Source of the DNA: VRUE01 sp963703335
GTDB taxonomy: Bacteria > Actinomycetota > Thermoleophilia > Solirubrobacterales > 70-9
Reading direction: 5' to 3'
DNA: 64,000 bases
NCBI GenBank assembly: GCA_963703335.1
Contig: OY969812.1
Location: forward strand, 496,001 to 560,000
The position numbers and the translations under genes were made by a program. Shown here in pieces: positions 17,078 to 26,284 of the stretch. The notes under the pieces are model-generated. The model was not told the origin of the DNA, did not search any database, and was given only the letters and a program-made list of their open reading frames with translations. Every line of letters begins with the position of its first letter. Within the stretch, counting starts at the first letter, position 1.

Positions 17078-17291
17078 GCCACTCCTTCCGTTGGTTCACC
17101 GACACCCACCCGGCTTTGACGAGTCTACGCCCGCGAGGCTGGGATGCGAGCGATTTCCTGACCGGCTGCTACCGTGGAGAAGTCGGGTTTGGCGCAACCG
17201 CCACCCGAGAGGTTCCGTTTCCTCCGTGCGCTCATCGCGTTTTGGGGCCGCTGGATCTCCCCTAAACGCTCAAGAAGGAGCCACAACAATC

Positions 17292-18502
<1,211 letters not shown>

Positions 18503-18506
<4 letters not shown>

Positions 18507-18916
18507 GTCGCGGGCCGGCGATGGCGAAGACGGCGATGGCAAAGAAGTGGACCTGCGAGGGATGCGGCGTCAGCGCCAGCCGCATCGACGGCGAGCCCGT
18601 GTTGCTGCCCGACACCTGGGCAAACTTGGACGAGGGCCTCTTTTGCCTCGTCTGCCGGCGTCAGCGGGCCGCCGACGCGGCGCTCGATTCGGCGCCCAGT
18701 GACAGTCCGGTCGCCGCGCGGGCCAAACTGCGTCGAGCCGCGCTGATCGAGTTCGAGGTCAGCCGCACGCCCGAGCACGCGGACGGGATCATCGCGCGGG
18801 CCTGCCGCACTTCCGTCTCCGCGGTCACCAGGGCGCGCCGTCGCCTCGAGCTCCCCGACCCCCCGCCGCCGTCGAAAGCGGCGCGGGCTAAGCTTCGCGC
18901 CCCCGCCGGCCGATAA
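18503..18916 (+). CDS. Small zinc-ribbon protein coupled to the helicase
   Basis: 137 residues, ATGA overlap with the helicase stop. It has two Cys pairs (CEGC near residue 18 and CLVC near residue 48) that could bind one zinc ion, then a basic helical region with ACRTSVSAVTRARRRLELP that looks like a helix-turn-helix. A nucleic-acid binding partner of the helicase is a reasonable guess from the coupling; family not recognised. Confidence 0.7.
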
Positions 18917-18937
18917 GGAAACCGTGGCAGGGTTAGC

Positions 18938-19804
18938 GTGCAGGTAGGGATCGGACTCGCGGTTGCCGCGGCGCTGCTGACCAACCTCGCTTCGCTGCTC
19001 AAGCACCGCGGCTGCCATCGCGCCGCCCCAATCCGCATCGCCGAACCGCTGCGCAGCGCCCGCGACCTCGCTTCCTCGCCGTGGTTCGCCATCGGCTGGG
19101 GAGTTGCCGCCGTGGCCTGGCTGATCCACATCGCAGCCCTCTCGCTGGCGCCGATTTCGATCGTCCAGGCTGTGCTTGCCGGCGGCGCCGTCACCCTCGC
19201 GGTGATGGCTCAGCGCCTCTTCGGCGATGCGGTCGAGCGGCGCCAGTGGTTCGCCCTGCTGCTCGGCGGCGCCGGCCTCGCGCTCCTCGTCCTCACCGTC
19301 CCCCACTTCAGTGGCAACCATTCCGGCTTTGAGGTCGGCGGCATGCTCGGCTTCGAGGGAGGCTTGGCGCTGCTCGCTTCCGGCCTGGCCCTGGGTCACC
19401 GCTCAGAGCGCCTGGCCGATCACGGCGAGGTCGTCTTCGCCGCCATCGCCGGCATCCTCTTCGCCCTCGCCGGCGTCGCGATCAAGGGCCTTACCGGAGC
19501 CGAGGATGTCTCGGTCGTCGTGCTGGCGCCGTGGATTGCCCTGACGGCCGCCGCCGGCATCGGCGCCCAATACACCGCCGCGGCGGCACTTCAGCGCGGC
19601 GGCGCAATCGAGACGATCGGGCTGATCGGCCTGGTCGCCAACGCGGCCCAGATCGCCGCCGGCGTCCTCGTCTTCGGCGACCCGCTCTCGTCGAACCCGC
19701 TCGGACTGGCCCTGCAGGCAAGCGCTTTCGCCATGGTCTGCGCGTCTGCCCTGCTCATCCCCGCCCGGCGAGATAGCGCGCAGCCGCTTCCCGCCGCACT
19801 TTAG
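18938..19804 (+). CDS. DMT/EamA-like membrane permease
   Basis: 288 residues, about nine to ten hydrophobic helices (GIGLAVAAALLTNLASLLKH, WFAIGWGVAAVAWLIHIAAL, WFALLLGGAGLALLVLTV and others). The inverted repeat of two five-helix halves and the motif IVQAVLAGGAVTLAVMAQRL resemble drug/metabolite or NIPA-like magnesium transporters. GTG start, 21 nt after the previous gene, so likely co-transcribed with the helicase. Substrate unknown. Confidence 0.75.
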   Translation: MQVGIGLAVAAALLTNLASLLKHRGCHRAAPIRIAEPLRSARDLASSPWFAIGWGVAAVAWLIHIAALSLAPISIVQAVLAGGAVTLAVMAQRLFGDAVERRQWFALLLGGAGLALLVLTVPHFSGNHSGFEVGGMLGFEGGLALLASGLALGHRSERLADHGEVVFAAIAGILFALAGVAIKGLTGAEDVSVVVLAPWIALTAAAGIGAQYTAAAALQRGGAIETIGLIGLVANAAQIAAGVLVFGDPLSSNPLGLALQASAFAMVCASALLIPARRDSAQPLPAAL

Positions 19805-19807
19805 AAC

Positions 19808-19850
19808 GGCAACAGCGCGGCGGCCCAGTTGCCCGCCGCGCCGTGTTGCC
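19808..19850. terminator. Bidirectional hairpin between convergent genes
   Basis: GGCAACAGCGCGGCGG and CCGCCGCGCCGTGTTGCC pair almost completely around a short loop, just after the stop of the permease gene and 25 nt before the end of the convergent secreted-protein gene. Strong stem, no clear U tract. Confidence 0.7.
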
Positions 19851-19874
19851 AGGCGTCCTTCTACCGCCGCCCGG

Positions 19875-22733
19875 TCAGCAGCCGCTCACCTTGAGCGGCA
19901 AATTGTTGTTCTTGACCTTCTTGCCGTTCTGCCCTTTCAGGTTCATCACCGAGGACAGCGGGCCTTTGCAGAGGTTCCTGGAGTTGACCAAGAGCCCCTT
20001 CTGCTTGCCGCCTTCCATGCGCAGGATGAACTTGCTCACCGGCACGTCGGGCGTGTTGTTGAACACGGTCTTGATCCCACCGTTCTTGGAGCTGATCACG
20101 CCGCGCAGCTGCACGTTCACCTGACCCCGCAGGTCAACCAGCAGGTCCGGCAATTCGTGATCGGAGGAGACCAGGTACACCGGCCCGCGCAACGGGTTGC
20201 CGAGCAGCGGGCTCTTCGCCTGGGCGTGCCCGTAGATAGCCGCCTTCGGACAGGCCTGGGAAGCCAGCTGCGGCCTCGTGCAGACGGTCCTGATGTTCCC
20301 CTGGTCGAGGAACAGCGCGTGCGGCAGAGCCAGGGCGCTGCGCAGCACGTTGGCGTCTTTGGACCGGCCTTCCAGGATCGCCCGCAGCTTCGGGTGCTTG
20401 CCGCGGGTGGTAGCGCCACCAGCGAATAGGCGCGTGTGCAGCTTCGGCTTGAAGCTCAGCTGCTTGCACCCGGTTGCCTGGAAGGGCGAGGAGACTTTGT
20501 AGGAGCTCCACGCCGCTGGATTCGTCGGGTTGGCGCCGCCGCCGTTGAGGAAACCGGTGGTGGCCTGGGCGGCACAGTTCGTCGGGTTGTGCATGAACCC
20601 GGCGCGGTCGACGTTGACGTCGATCGAGCGGATGTCCAGCTTCACGCCGCCGAACACATCCGGGATCGGGTCGGACACCGCGTGGACCTGGGCGGTTTCC
20701 GGGTTGACGAACAGCGCGACCCTGACCACGACAGTGCCGAGGTCGAACGGTCCCGCGACCGCTGGCGTGACGACGGCCAGCGAAAGTGGTGCCCCGTTGT
20801 ACGGGCCGGCGAGGTATGCCTTACCCCCGATCGTGATCGGGTTCGATCCGGTTCCGCTTCGGGTCGAGGCCGTTCCGACCTGACTGGCGCTTGGGCAGCT
20901 CGGGCGGGCTTGCTCCGCAAGCCCGCCACTTGCCGCGGCCGCCGCAAGAGCCGCCTCGGAGCAGTAAGGGATCCCAGTCAGGTTGCCGGCGTGCCCTTTC
21001 GGCAGGGTGACGTCGACCCGCTTCACCTCCTGCTGGCCGTCGTTGCGGCTGATGTTGACCCGGAACGGGCTGTAGGCGTTGGCTTTGTCGCTGTCCGATT
21101 TGGCCGTGTAGGCCGGGGCAAACGGCCGTCCCGCCATCGTCGTCGGGCAGGCGCCACCGCCGGGCGCGGTCGAGAGGGTGAATTTCGGTTCCGGATGCTT
21201 TGTCGATTTCGGCGTTGACCATGGTTCCATTGTGCTCGTCGTCGTCGCCACCGAACAGGTGGGTGGGCTGCTCAAGACACCTTTGGCGTCGTTGAGGTGG
21301 ACCTTCACCGAGGTGAACGGCACCTGTGGCGTCTCCTCGAAAAAGGTTGTCAACTGACCAGTCGTCGGGTCCGCCTCGGTAAAGCCGGTCAACCTGGCTG
21401 AGATTCCATATTGCGCCGACTCGGCGGCGACGAAGATGCGGAACTCTTCGCCCGAGGTCGGATCGCGGCTCAGCTGCTCACCAAGGTACACATCGCCTTT
21501 CAGGGCTCCTGCTGGCAGCGGTGGTGTCTCGACTTCCGCTGTGCCGATCTTCGAGCCCGCCGGGCAGGCGATCGGGTTGCGCGTACCTTCTCCGAACTCT
21601 TCGTCAGTACACGACTCCAGGCCGTTAGCCGCAGACGGGTTTAGGCCCATGCCCTCCGGCAGCGCGATTTCCGCGTTGCGCAGGTGCGACTCGCTCTGAG
21701 TTTCACCACCCGTGATGAAGGGCAACGTCGTCTCGATCGTGGGCGTTGCGGGTGAGTCGACCTGCGTGGTCCCAGGTGTCACGTTGAGGCCCAGATCGAA
21801 CGGCACGCTCGCGCAGCCGGTCTGGGTCAGGCCTTCCGGCAGGGTGAGATCCGACGCGAATGGTGTGGCACCCGCCGGGAAGCCTTCTTCCGGCAGCGCT
21901 ACCGACTCCGCCCGCAGGAACGTCGTGTAGATGCCCTCAAACGGGGGCAGCTGCGAGCTGAAGCAGGTGGTCGGGTTGGTGATGTAAGTGCCGTTGCTGC
22001 CTTCAGTGGCTTTGTTGCCGAAGTTCACCAGGCGGCTCTTCCAGCTTCGAGTGCCGGGGTTGGGCGTCGGCAGGTGGATCGTGAAGCTCTCGTGGTAGTC
22101 GCTCTCCCAGGCGACTTCGGTGTTGAGGTAGACGATTTTTTTGGCGCCTGGCCCACCGATTTTGAAGCCGAATTTGGCTGGTTCGCCGAAGTCCGGGACC
22201 AAGTTGTAGAGGGGCACCTGGGTGACGCCCGGGATGGGCGCGACTTCGGCTCCGCTTGCTATGACCTTGAGAGTCAGGCGCTCTTCGCCGACCTGGCTCG
22301 AGGGGTTACAGCCTGGAAGTTCGGTCGGTCCAACAGGGGTGTCGAATTCCGCCTGCGTGCAGCGGGTCGCCGTCGCCTGCGGATTGACAGTCAGACCGGG
22401 CGGAAGATCAACGCGAATCGTTTTCACTGGTCCGATTGGGCGGAATGCGAAGACGCCCGGAGAAACTTCAAATTCTTCCTGCTTGACGATGTATTGCGTG
22501 AAGCCGATCGGCGGGTGGCCGGCGGCCACTCGGAAGAACCTGGTAACCGGGTCTTCCGGCTTGCACTGATTCGCAATCGGATCTTCGGTACAGACACCGG
22601 CCTGCCAACCGTCGTTGACAGTCGGTGGGTCGTTCTGTGGTTCGATGATGTCTCCGGTGTCGGCCTGCGCGACCGACACCGCAGCTACAAGCCACAGGGC
22701 CATCACCGCAAAAGTGATCAAGCGCCTAGCCAT
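19875..22733 (-). CDS. Very large secreted protein, unknown function
   Basis: About 952 residues. Signal peptide ARRLITFAVMALWLVAAVSV then AQAD. The mature chain is rich in Pro, Thr and Gly, with regularly spaced short motifs ending in PPGLTVNP, LPEGLTQTG, LPEGMGLNPSA and LPKGHAGN, each followed by a Cys-containing segment such as CTQAEFD or CTDEEFG. This suggests repeated beta-sandwich units of an adhesin or surface coat. It closes with a basic Cys-containing tail. ATG at 22731-22733 has GAGGAGAG 7 nt upstream. Proteins of this look are frequent in Solirubrobacterales and uncharacterised. Confidence 0.8.
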   Translation of the reverse strand: MARRLITFAVMALWLVAAVSVAQADTGDIIEPQNDPPTVNDGWQAGVCTEDPIANQCKPEDPVTRFFRVAAGHPPIGFTQYIVKQEEFEVSPGVFAFRPIGPVKTIRVDLPPGLTVNPQATATRCTQAEFDTPVGPTELPGCNPSSQVGEERLTLKVIASGAEVAPIPGVTQVPLYNLVPDFGEPAKFGFKIGGPGAKKIVYLNTEVAWESDYHESFTIHLPTPNPGTRSWKSRLVNFGNKATEGSNGTYITNPTTCFSSQLPPFEGIYTTFLRAESVALPEEGFPAGATPFASDLTLPEGLTQTGCASVPFDLGLNVTPGTTQVDSPATPTIETTLPFITGGETQSESHLRNAEIALPEGMGLNPSAANGLESCTDEEFGEGTRNPIACPAGSKIGTAEVETPPLPAGALKGDVYLGEQLSRDPTSGEEFRIFVAAESAQYGISARLTGFTEADPTTGQLTTFFEETPQVPFTSVKVHLNDAKGVLSSPPTCSVATTTSTMEPWSTPKSTKHPEPKFTLSTAPGGGACPTTMAGRPFAPAYTAKSDSDKANAYSPFRVNISRNDGQQEVKRVDVTLPKGHAGNLTGIPYCSEAALAAAAASGGLAEQARPSCPSASQVGTASTRSGTGSNPITIGGKAYLAGPYNGAPLSLAVVTPAVAGPFDLGTVVVRVALFVNPETAQVHAVSDPIPDVFGGVKLDIRSIDVNVDRAGFMHNPTNCAAQATTGFLNGGGANPTNPAAWSSYKVSSPFQATGCKQLSFKPKLHTRLFAGGATTRGKHPKLRAILEGRSKDANVLRSALALPHALFLDQGNIRTVCTRPQLASQACPKAAIYGHAQAKSPLLGNPLRGPVYLVSSDHELPDLLVDLRGQVNVQLRGVISSKNGGIKTVFNNTPDVPVSKFILRMEGGKQKGLLVNSRNLCKGPLSSVMNLKGQNGKKVKNNNLPLKVSGC

Positions 22734-22805
22734 TCGTCTCTCCTCATTCGCATTGACGTAAACCCAGTCCCTGCGCATGGCGCTCGATCTCTCCGCGCCC
22801 TCTAC

Positions 22806-22821
22806 GGTACCGATCGGTACC
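22806..22821. promoter_or_regulatory. 16-bp perfect palindrome upstream of the giant secreted-protein gene
   Basis: GGTACCGATCGGTACC is fully self-complementary and lies 73 bp before the start at 22733, in a 394-bp gap (22734-23127) otherwise without a convincing gene. Its form resembles TetR-family operators. Which regulator would bind is unknown. Confidence 0.5.
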
Positions 22822-22981
22822 CGTCCGTATCAAGGGGGTAAACCCGCAGACGCGTGAGGTCGGCAGAGATCGGTGTAGTGGTCAGACGGGGATGGGACTT
22901 GCCATGCAAGGCGTCCTTGCGGGTGACCGAAGGCTGGCTGGCCAGGCCGGCGGCACCGCGCAGCTGAACCCCATCGGGCCG

Positions 22982-23074
22982 CTAAGCGGCCCGGCCGATC
23001 CAGAAGATCCCGGCGATCGACGCGGTTGCAAGCAGCGCCAGCGCAATATCGGTGCGATTTCCGTTGTCCCTCAT
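22982..23074 (-). CDS. Possible 30-residue membrane peptide
   Basis: ATG at 23072-23074 opens a 30-codon frame: a polar start (MRDNGNRTD) and one hydrophobic helix (IALALLATASIAGIFWIG) ending RAA. Only a weak GTGGG precedes it. It may be a real small membrane protein or chance; the gap around it has no other candidate. Confidence 0.35.
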   Translation of the reverse strand: MRDNGNRTDIALALLATASIAGIFWIGRAA

Positions 23075-23127
23075 CCCACATCTAGAAACACGGTGGCTCG
23101 GGAGATGATGCGCATAGGATTGGCCCC

Positions 23128-24264
23128 GTGAAAGGGATTCAGCGGCGGGCGGATCGAGTGGTGTCTTTCCTTCGCCCCGAGGATCCGTGGGCATACGGCG
23201 TTTACGCACTGCTCGTATTGGCGCTACTGGTCTTCTTCCTCCTCCCCAGACTGCTGGTTTCCGCAACCGACTTCAAGCAGCCCGCCGGCCGACTGAGCGC
23301 GGAAAACGACGTTCGAACGACTGGGGTGCAGCTGCTGGCAGGCTTTGTTCTCGTCGTCGGCTCTTATTTCACGGCCCGCTCCCTGCGGATCAACCGCGAA
23401 GGGCAGATGACGGAACGGTTTACCGCCGCGATTGAGCATCTGGGCAGCGGCGAACTGGCCGTGCGCCTCGGCGGGATCTACGCCCTCGAGCGCCTTGGGA
23501 AGAATTCGCCTGATGACTACCCCGCGGTCATAGAGGTACTAACGGCCTTCGTGCGGGAGCACTCGCCCCGGCCACCGGTTGCCGAGGCAGACGACGCTTC
23601 CGCGAAGCTGAGACCTGACGTGCAGGCGATCCTGTCTGTTCTCAGGCGGCGAACGTCATATGACCACAGGAACGAGCCGCGTATCGACCTCTCCCATTGC
23701 AATCTGCGAGGCGCGCAACTCAGCGGCATCCTGCTTGCGAACGCGGACCTGCGCGAATCGGATCTAAGCGGAGCAGACCTGGGAAAAGCCGAGCTCCGAA
23801 ACGCGGACCTGCGACTCGCAAAGCTCGAGTTCACCGAGCTTCAGGAAGCCAAACTCGTTGAAGTCAACCTGGAGGGCGCCGAAGGAAAGTCAGCGAGGAT
23901 GCATTGGGCAGATCTCCGCGACGGCAAGTTGAGTGCTTCTAACTTCGAAGGCGCCATTTTTCAAGCCGCCGATATGCGCGGCGCCAACTTGACCGACGCC
24001 GAGCTTGCAAGCGCAATCTTCGGCGCATCGAAGCTGGAAGGAGCCATCTTCTTCTGCGCCGAATGCCCCGCGGCCAAATTCCAACACGCACGCATGCGCG
24101 GAGCGAGCCTCGCCGCAGCCGACTGCAGCTCAGCCGACTTCAGCCACGCCGACCTCCGCGAAGCCGACCTCACCGACGCGGACTGCATCATCGCCAAGTT
24201 CGACGACGCCGATCTAACCGGTGCCAATACCGCCGAAGCGAAAGGCATTCCACGCGATGCCTGA
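23128..24264 (+). CDS. Membrane-anchored pentapeptide-repeat protein
   Basis: 378 residues, GTG start. Two N-terminal membrane helices (WAYGVYALLVLALLVFFLLP and GVQLLAGFVLVVGSYFTARS) are followed by a linker with AVRLGGIYALERLGKNSPDD, frequent in this membrane family. From about 195 to the end are A(D/N)Lxx pentapeptides (ANADLRESDLSGADLGKAEL and similar), forming a right-handed beta helix. Cytosolic scaffold anchored to the membrane is likely; partner unknown. Confidence 0.88.
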   Translation: MKGIQRRADRVVSFLRPEDPWAYGVYALLVLALLVFFLLPRLLVSATDFKQPAGRLSAENDVRTTGVQLLAGFVLVVGSYFTARSLRINREGQMTERFTAAIEHLGSGELAVRLGGIYALERLGKNSPDDYPAVIEVLTAFVREHSPRPPVAEADDASAKLRPDVQAILSVLRRRTSYDHRNEPRIDLSHCNLRGAQLSGILLANADLRESDLSGADLGKAELRNADLRLAKLEFTELQEAKLVEVNLEGAEGKSARMHWADLRDGKLSASNFEGAIFQAADMRGANLTDAELASAIFGASKLEGAIFFCAECPAAKFQHARMRGASLAAADCSSADFSHADLREADLTDADCIIAKFDDADLTGANTAEAKGIPRDA

Positions 24265-24321
24265 GTAAGCTACTCGTCCATCTTTTGATAGTTGACGGGG
24301 TTGACGCTATTCTCCATCCCA

Positions 24322-24831
24322 ATGGCATCCAATCCAGCCCTTCTAGATCGCACCGTCGAAGAGTTTCGGCGCACGCTCACCGAGATCGGTGGGCAGCCGA
24401 GTTCGGCTGACGATGCCGAGGTTCTTGGCCGGCGTGCGGCGATGGTCGTGCTTGCCGGGGGGGCCTGGGAACGGGCACTTGGGGAGCTACTGACCAGCGC
24501 GGAAGCACGCATCCTGCTCGGTGGGATCAGCCGCGAGGCGCTGCGCAAGCGGGTTCTCAGTGGCTCGGTGCTCGCCCTGCGCGATGACGCCGACTTGATC
24601 CGCTACCCGCGTTGGCAGTTCGATGCCGGTAACAGCGCTCCCTTTAGGGCGATCAAGGAGCTCAACGAGATCTTCGGTGAAGGCGGACTCGATGCTTGGA
24701 CGCTCGCCTCGTTTGCCACCACCCCCCAGCCGGAGCTGGGCAACCGGACGCCGGTTGATGCCTTCGCCGACGCGGACATCGAGCCCCTGCTCCTCTCGGC
24801 TCACCGCACCGTGGCCGACCTGAAGCATTGA
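24322..24831 (+). CDS. Antitoxin of a RES-Xre toxin-antitoxin pair (MbcA/ParS-type)
   Basis: 169 residues from ATG 24322 (a TTG at 24292 is possible). An N-terminal helical part with LLTSAEARILLGGISREALR reads as a helix-turn-helix. The C-terminal part (FRAIKELNEIFGEGGLDAWT, ATPQPELGNRTPVDAF and ADADIEPLL) fits the MbcA/ParS/Xre toxin-binding domain: N-R-T-P-V-D near the end is typical. It would neutralise the RES toxin encoded next and repress the operon. Overlaps the toxin gene. Confidence 0.82.
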   Translation: MASNPALLDRTVEEFRRTLTEIGGQPSSADDAEVLGRRAAMVVLAGGAWERALGELLTSAEARILLGGISREALRKRVLSGSVLALRDDADLIRYPRWQFDAGNSAPFRAIKELNEIFGEGGLDAWTLASFATTPQPELGNRTPVDAFADADIEPLLLSAHRTVADLKH

Positions 24832-25427
24832 GCCCGCGCGGCCTGCCCGCTCCTCCGGACGACCCGCCCGAGCTTCCCAGCACGAAGCTCGGGACGAAAC
24901 ACCTGTGGCGAATCCATGCCGCCGACGTCGCACCCTGGTTCTTCGATATCGGCCCGGACGGGAGATTCAACCTCGCAGAATCAGGCACTTGCTACCTCGC
25001 CGAGGAGCCAATGGGCGCCTTCGTCGAGAAGTTCGGGCGCCTACTGAGGCCAGGCGGGGTGATCCCGGAGCCGCTGGTCGATGCGCAACGTCTTTCCAGG
25101 CTGCGCCCGCCCAAAGCAGAGGTCGTTGACTTGACTGACCCAACCGTCCTCGGACTCGCCGGCCTCACGGCGGAGATCCACTCGACGACCGACTACAACC
25201 TGACCCAGGGCTGGGCACTCGCCTTTCAAGAGGCTGGCTACGCAGGCATTCAGTACAAAGCCCGCCACGACCCGCGCGGGCAGCTGATCTCCATCGCCCT
25301 CTTCGGCTCGGACAAACCGCCGCGGAGCGCTGCCAAGACGACGACTATCCCGATCAACCTGATCCACGAAGCCTCCACCACCTTCGCGATCACGGTTCTG
25401 CCCCGCCGCCACTCCAGGCGACGGTAG
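24828..25427 (+). CDS. RES-domain toxin (NAD+-degrading, MbcT-like)
   Basis: 199 residues, TTG start overlapping the antitoxin stop. The RES domain, named for conserved Arg, Glu and Ser, is visible as LWRIHAADVAPWFF, GRFNLAESGTCYLAEEPMGA (Gly-Arg-Phe-N, then the Tyr-Ala Glu-Ser region) and VDLTDPTVLGLAGLTAEIHS. Relatives such as M. tuberculosis MbcT destroy NAD+ when free of antitoxin. The pair sits just left of the tRNA-Glu att fragment, outside the predicted island. Confidence 0.85.
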   Translation: MSPRGLPAPPDDPPELPSTKLGTKHLWRIHAADVAPWFFDIGPDGRFNLAESGTCYLAEEPMGAFVEKFGRLLRPGGVIPEPLVDAQRLSRLRPPKAEVVDLTDPTVLGLAGLTAEIHSTTDYNLTQGWALAFQEAGYAGIQYKARHDPRGQLISIALFGSDKPPRSAAKTTTIPINLIHEASTTFAITVLPRRHSRRR

Positions 25428-25556
25428 GGCAACACGCAGGCAGCCTCGGCCGTTGCCGCGAGCTTTCATCGCTGTTGCCGCGCTGCACAGCGAAACCGCT
25501 TCAGCGTGGGAAATGCTCACCCAAGGCGCACACCTAGCTGCAGCGGCGGCTACACG

Positions 25557-25597
25557 TACCGCTACGGGGATTCGAACCCCGGTTTCCGGACTGAGAA
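25557..25597 (-). repeat. att-type fragment: 3' half of tRNA-Glu
   Basis: 41 bp identical to 50967-51007, covering the anticodon 3' side, variable loop, T arm (GGTTCGAATCC on the minus strand) and acceptor 3' strand of tRNA-Glu(CTC). The 5' half is missing, so it is not a functional tRNA. The rest of the 313-bp gap (25428-25740) holds only the integrase remnant below. Confidence 0.88.
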
Positions 25598-25603
25598 AGC
25601 CCT

Positions 25604-25705
25604 CTAGCAAGCCGTTTGCGGTCGATTCGTGCCTGCTGAGTCCAGGGAGTTTGACTGCGTTCGGCCTAGATCGGTGGAATCGGGGACAAATTTGGGGACA
25701 AAGTT
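25604..25705 (-). pseudogene. Remnant of an integrase 3' end (copy 1)
   Basis: On the minus strand a frame ends at TAG 25604-25606, seven bases from the att fragment. It reads FVPKFVPDSTDLGRTQ, then SLDSAGTN and a short tail. Repeated FVP followed by a polar tail abutting a tRNA att site is the usual end of actinobacterial tyrosine integrases. No catalytic domain precedes it; the next gene upstream is hicB on the other strand. A near-identical tail is at 28181-28255. Confidence 0.55.
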
Positions 25706-25740
25706 GCCGCCTGGACCGCCACACGCGCTACCGTTTCGGC

Positions 25741-25971
25741 ATGGCCGCATCGGTTGACTTCACGATCTCCTTCGATGGTGCCGACGAGGATGGCTGGATC
25801 GTCGCGCGCGTTCTCGAGGTGCCCGGCGCCTTGAGTCAGGGCCGCACCCGCGAGGAGGCCCGCGAGAACGTCCTCGACGCCCTGCGCACGGTGCTTACTC
25901 CTGACGAGGAGCTTGCCGGCAAAACCCCTGGAGCTGATCGCGAGCATTTGCGGTTTACCGCCGCAGCGTGA
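25741..25971 (+). CDS. hicB: HicB-type antitoxin (short)
   Basis: 76 residues. VDFTISFDGADEDGWIVARV and LEVPGALSQGRTREEARENV are the HicB RNase H-like fold with its GxxxxGxTxxEA pattern. The protein ends at the single domain and lacks the C-terminal ribbon-helix-helix or HTH of many HicB proteins, so autorepression may be weak. ATG start; the stop overlaps the hicA GTG. The order hicB-hicA is less common than hicA-hicB. Confidence 0.85.
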   Translation: MAASVDFTISFDGADEDGWIVARVLEVPGALSQGRTREEARENVLDALRTVLTPDEELAGKTPGADREHLRFTAAA

Positions 25972-26159
25972 AGCGTCGCGATCTCGAACGGCATCTGAGA
26001 GCCCACGGCTGTCGAGAGGTTGGCGGCTCGAAGCACGCGAAGTGGCGGGGGGCAGATGACCAAGTCTCGGCTTTGCCGCGACACAATCAAATCGGCCCTG
26101 GCCTCGTTCGAGCTATATGCCGCCAGCTCGGCGCTCCCAGTCCCCCAAATCCTCGCTAG
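25968..26159 (+). CDS. hicA: HicA-type mRNA interferase toxin
   Basis: 63 residues, GTG start overlapping hicB (GTGA). The double-stranded RNA-binding-like fold is shown by RDLERHLRAHGCREVGGSKH, with the catalytic His in GGSKHAKW, and by LPRHNQIGPGLVRAICRQLG. Free HicA cleaves mRNA and arrests growth. It lies next to the att repeat, consistent with an addiction module stabilising an island. Confidence 0.88.
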   Translation: MKRRDLERHLRAHGCREVGGSKHAKWRGADDQVSALPRHNQIGPGLVRAICRQLGAPSPPNPR

Positions 26160-26284
26160 CGTTTTTCTGCCTTCCGGTGATGACTAGAACGGAATGTACC
26201 GGGACATCCCGGTAGGATTTTTCAATCATCTCGACTGCCACAGCAGGGGTTGCGGCGAGGACAATCGTTGCTGCGTGCGTCCTC

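Noticed and set aside
25557..25597. A second functional tRNA-Glu
   Set aside because: Only the 3' half is present; no acceptor 5' strand, D arm or anticodon stem.
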